Assembly: GCA_958295735.1 (NCBI GenBank)
Contig: OY282369.1
Coordinates: forward strand, 2,518,983-2,582,982
Direction: 5' to 3'
Length of the DNA stretch: 64,000 nt
Source of the DNA: an uncultured Candidatus Cenarchaeum sp.
GTDB taxonomy: Archaea; Thermoproteota; Nitrososphaeria; Nitrososphaerales; Nitrosopumilaceae
This document shows positions 63,318 to 64,000 of this stretch, in pieces. A program made the position numbers and the translations under genes. Numbering within the stretch: position 1 is the stretch's first letter; the number at the start of each line of letters is the position of its first letter. The notes under the pieces were generated by a model, which was not told the DNA's origin, ran no database searches, and saw only the letters and a list, made by a program, of their open reading frames with translations.

Positions 63318-64000
63318 ATGGCCGGCGCCGGAACGAGCCGCGTGTGGCACCCGAACACCCAGGCGGACGAGTGGGGCCGCTTCCCCGAGATTGTGCGCGG
63401 CGACGGCATGTACCTCGTGGAAAGGGGCGGCCGCCGCCTGCTGGACGGGGTCGCGTCGATGTGGTGCAACGTCTGGGGGCACTCGCGGCCCGAGCTCGTG
63501 CGGGCCATGCACGAGCAGGCAAAGGCGGTCCCCCACTCCCCGCTGTTCAACCTGACGCACGGCCCCGCGGAAGAGCTCGCGGGCAGGCTCGTGGGGATGG
63601 CGCCGGGGATGCACCGCGCCTTCTTCTCGGACGACGGCTCCACGGCGATGGAGGCGGCCGTCAAGATGGCTATACAGTACTGGGCCAACGGGGCGGAAGG
63701 CGGGGACGGGGCGCGGCGGAAGAAGATAGCGTGCCTGGAGGGCGGCTACCACGGGGACACCTTCGGGGCCATGTCGGTGGGGTACGTGCCGGAGTTCTTT
63801 TCCAGGTTCAGGGGCTCGCTGTTCCGCGCGATCCGGTTCCCCTCGCCGGGGGGCGCGGGGGACGGCAGCGCAATGGAGGAGGAGGCCGCGCAGCGCTGCC
63901 TCGGCGCCATGGAGGAGGGGCTCGCGGGGGACGATGCGGTGGCCGCGCTGGTGATGGAGAGCGGGGCGCAGGCGGCCGGCGGGGTCAGGATATACCCCCC
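63318..64000 (+). CDS. bioA: Adenosylmethionine-8-amino-7-oxononanoate aminotransferase (3' end outside window)
   Basis: ATG 63318, leaderless after TATA 63289. 227 residues are visible of an expected 420-460. PLP-dependent; it moves an amino group from S-adenosylmethionine to KAPA to give 7,8-diaminopelargonate, the substrate of BioD. Seen: RVWHPNTQADEWGRFPEIVR, DGVASMWCNVWGHSRPELVR, FSDDGSTAMEAAVKMAIQYW (cofactor phosphate site GST), CLEGGYHGDTFGAMSVG and VMESGAQAAGGVRIYP. The Lys Schiff-base region lies beyond the window. BioD sits about 25 kb upstream on the opposite strand. Confidence 0.92.
   Translation, partial: MAGAGTSRVWHPNTQADEWGRFPEIVRGDGMYLVERGGRRLLDGVASMWCNVWGHSRPELVRAMHEQAKAVPHSPLFNLTHGPAEELAGRLVGMAPGMHRAFFSDDGSTAMEAAVKMAIQYWANGAEGGDGARRKKIACLEGGYHGDTFGAMSVGYVPEFFSRFRGSLFRAIRFPSPGGAGDGSAMEEEAAQRCLGAMEEGLAGDDAVAALVMESGAQAAGGVRIYP

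Overview
This is a very GC-rich archaeal window. Most genes start at, or a few bases from, the point where an archaeal transcript would begin: an AT-rich TATA box (TTTAAATA, TTATAAG and similar) lies about 25-30 bases before an ATG, GTG or TTG, with no Shine-Dalgarno sequence. An archaeal-type mevalonate gene (HMG-CoA synthase), biotin genes (bioD, the start of bioA) and huge secreted repeat proteins fit a thaumarchaeote (Nitrososphaerota), perhaps a host-associated one of the Cenarchaeum kind. The lineage is inference; the archaeal promoter pattern is visible directly.

Layout. 1-23189: the 3' end of one secreted giant gene and a complete second one of about 6,600 codons. They share a periplasmic-binding-like module and a C-terminal module. 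The complete one holds 34 Ig-like repeats and six NHL beta-propellers, with two nearly identical 303-bp tandem arrays. 23.5-28.7 kb: small membrane proteins, decayed duplicates, a CAP-domain protein and minisatellites. 28.7-33.7 kb: an IS66-like transposase gene broken by two later insertions (a complete IS66-type IS and a complete IS630-type IS), each with intact ends and target duplications. 33.9-38.4 kb: housekeeping genes (zinc-motif protein, DsbA-like protein, HMG-CoA synthase, bioD and partner). 38.5-49.4 kb: accessory region with a four-copy family of small proteins, two dispersed non-coding repeat families (here called RepA and RepB), an ADP-ribosyltransferase-like gene behind a palindromic operator, and a three-gene DNA methyltransferase operon. 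49.4-54.4 kb: further IS elements, mostly broken. 55.2-62.6 kb: a translationally coupled pair, a large Eco57I/PglX-like adenine methyltransferase and a PLD-plus-SNF2 helicase, very likely a restriction or defence system. 63.0-64.0 kb: a tiny charged protein and the start of bioA.

The most interesting items are the methyltransferase/PLD-helicase pair, the RepA element (a hairpin whose stem changes in a compensatory way between copies and which often sits just upstream of promoters), the FAKWRDIP small-protein family, the ART-like gene with its operator, and propellers inserted inside Ig folds. Many long open frames here exist only because stop codons are rare at this GC content; genes were accepted on promoter position, domain content, paralogy or operon overlap.
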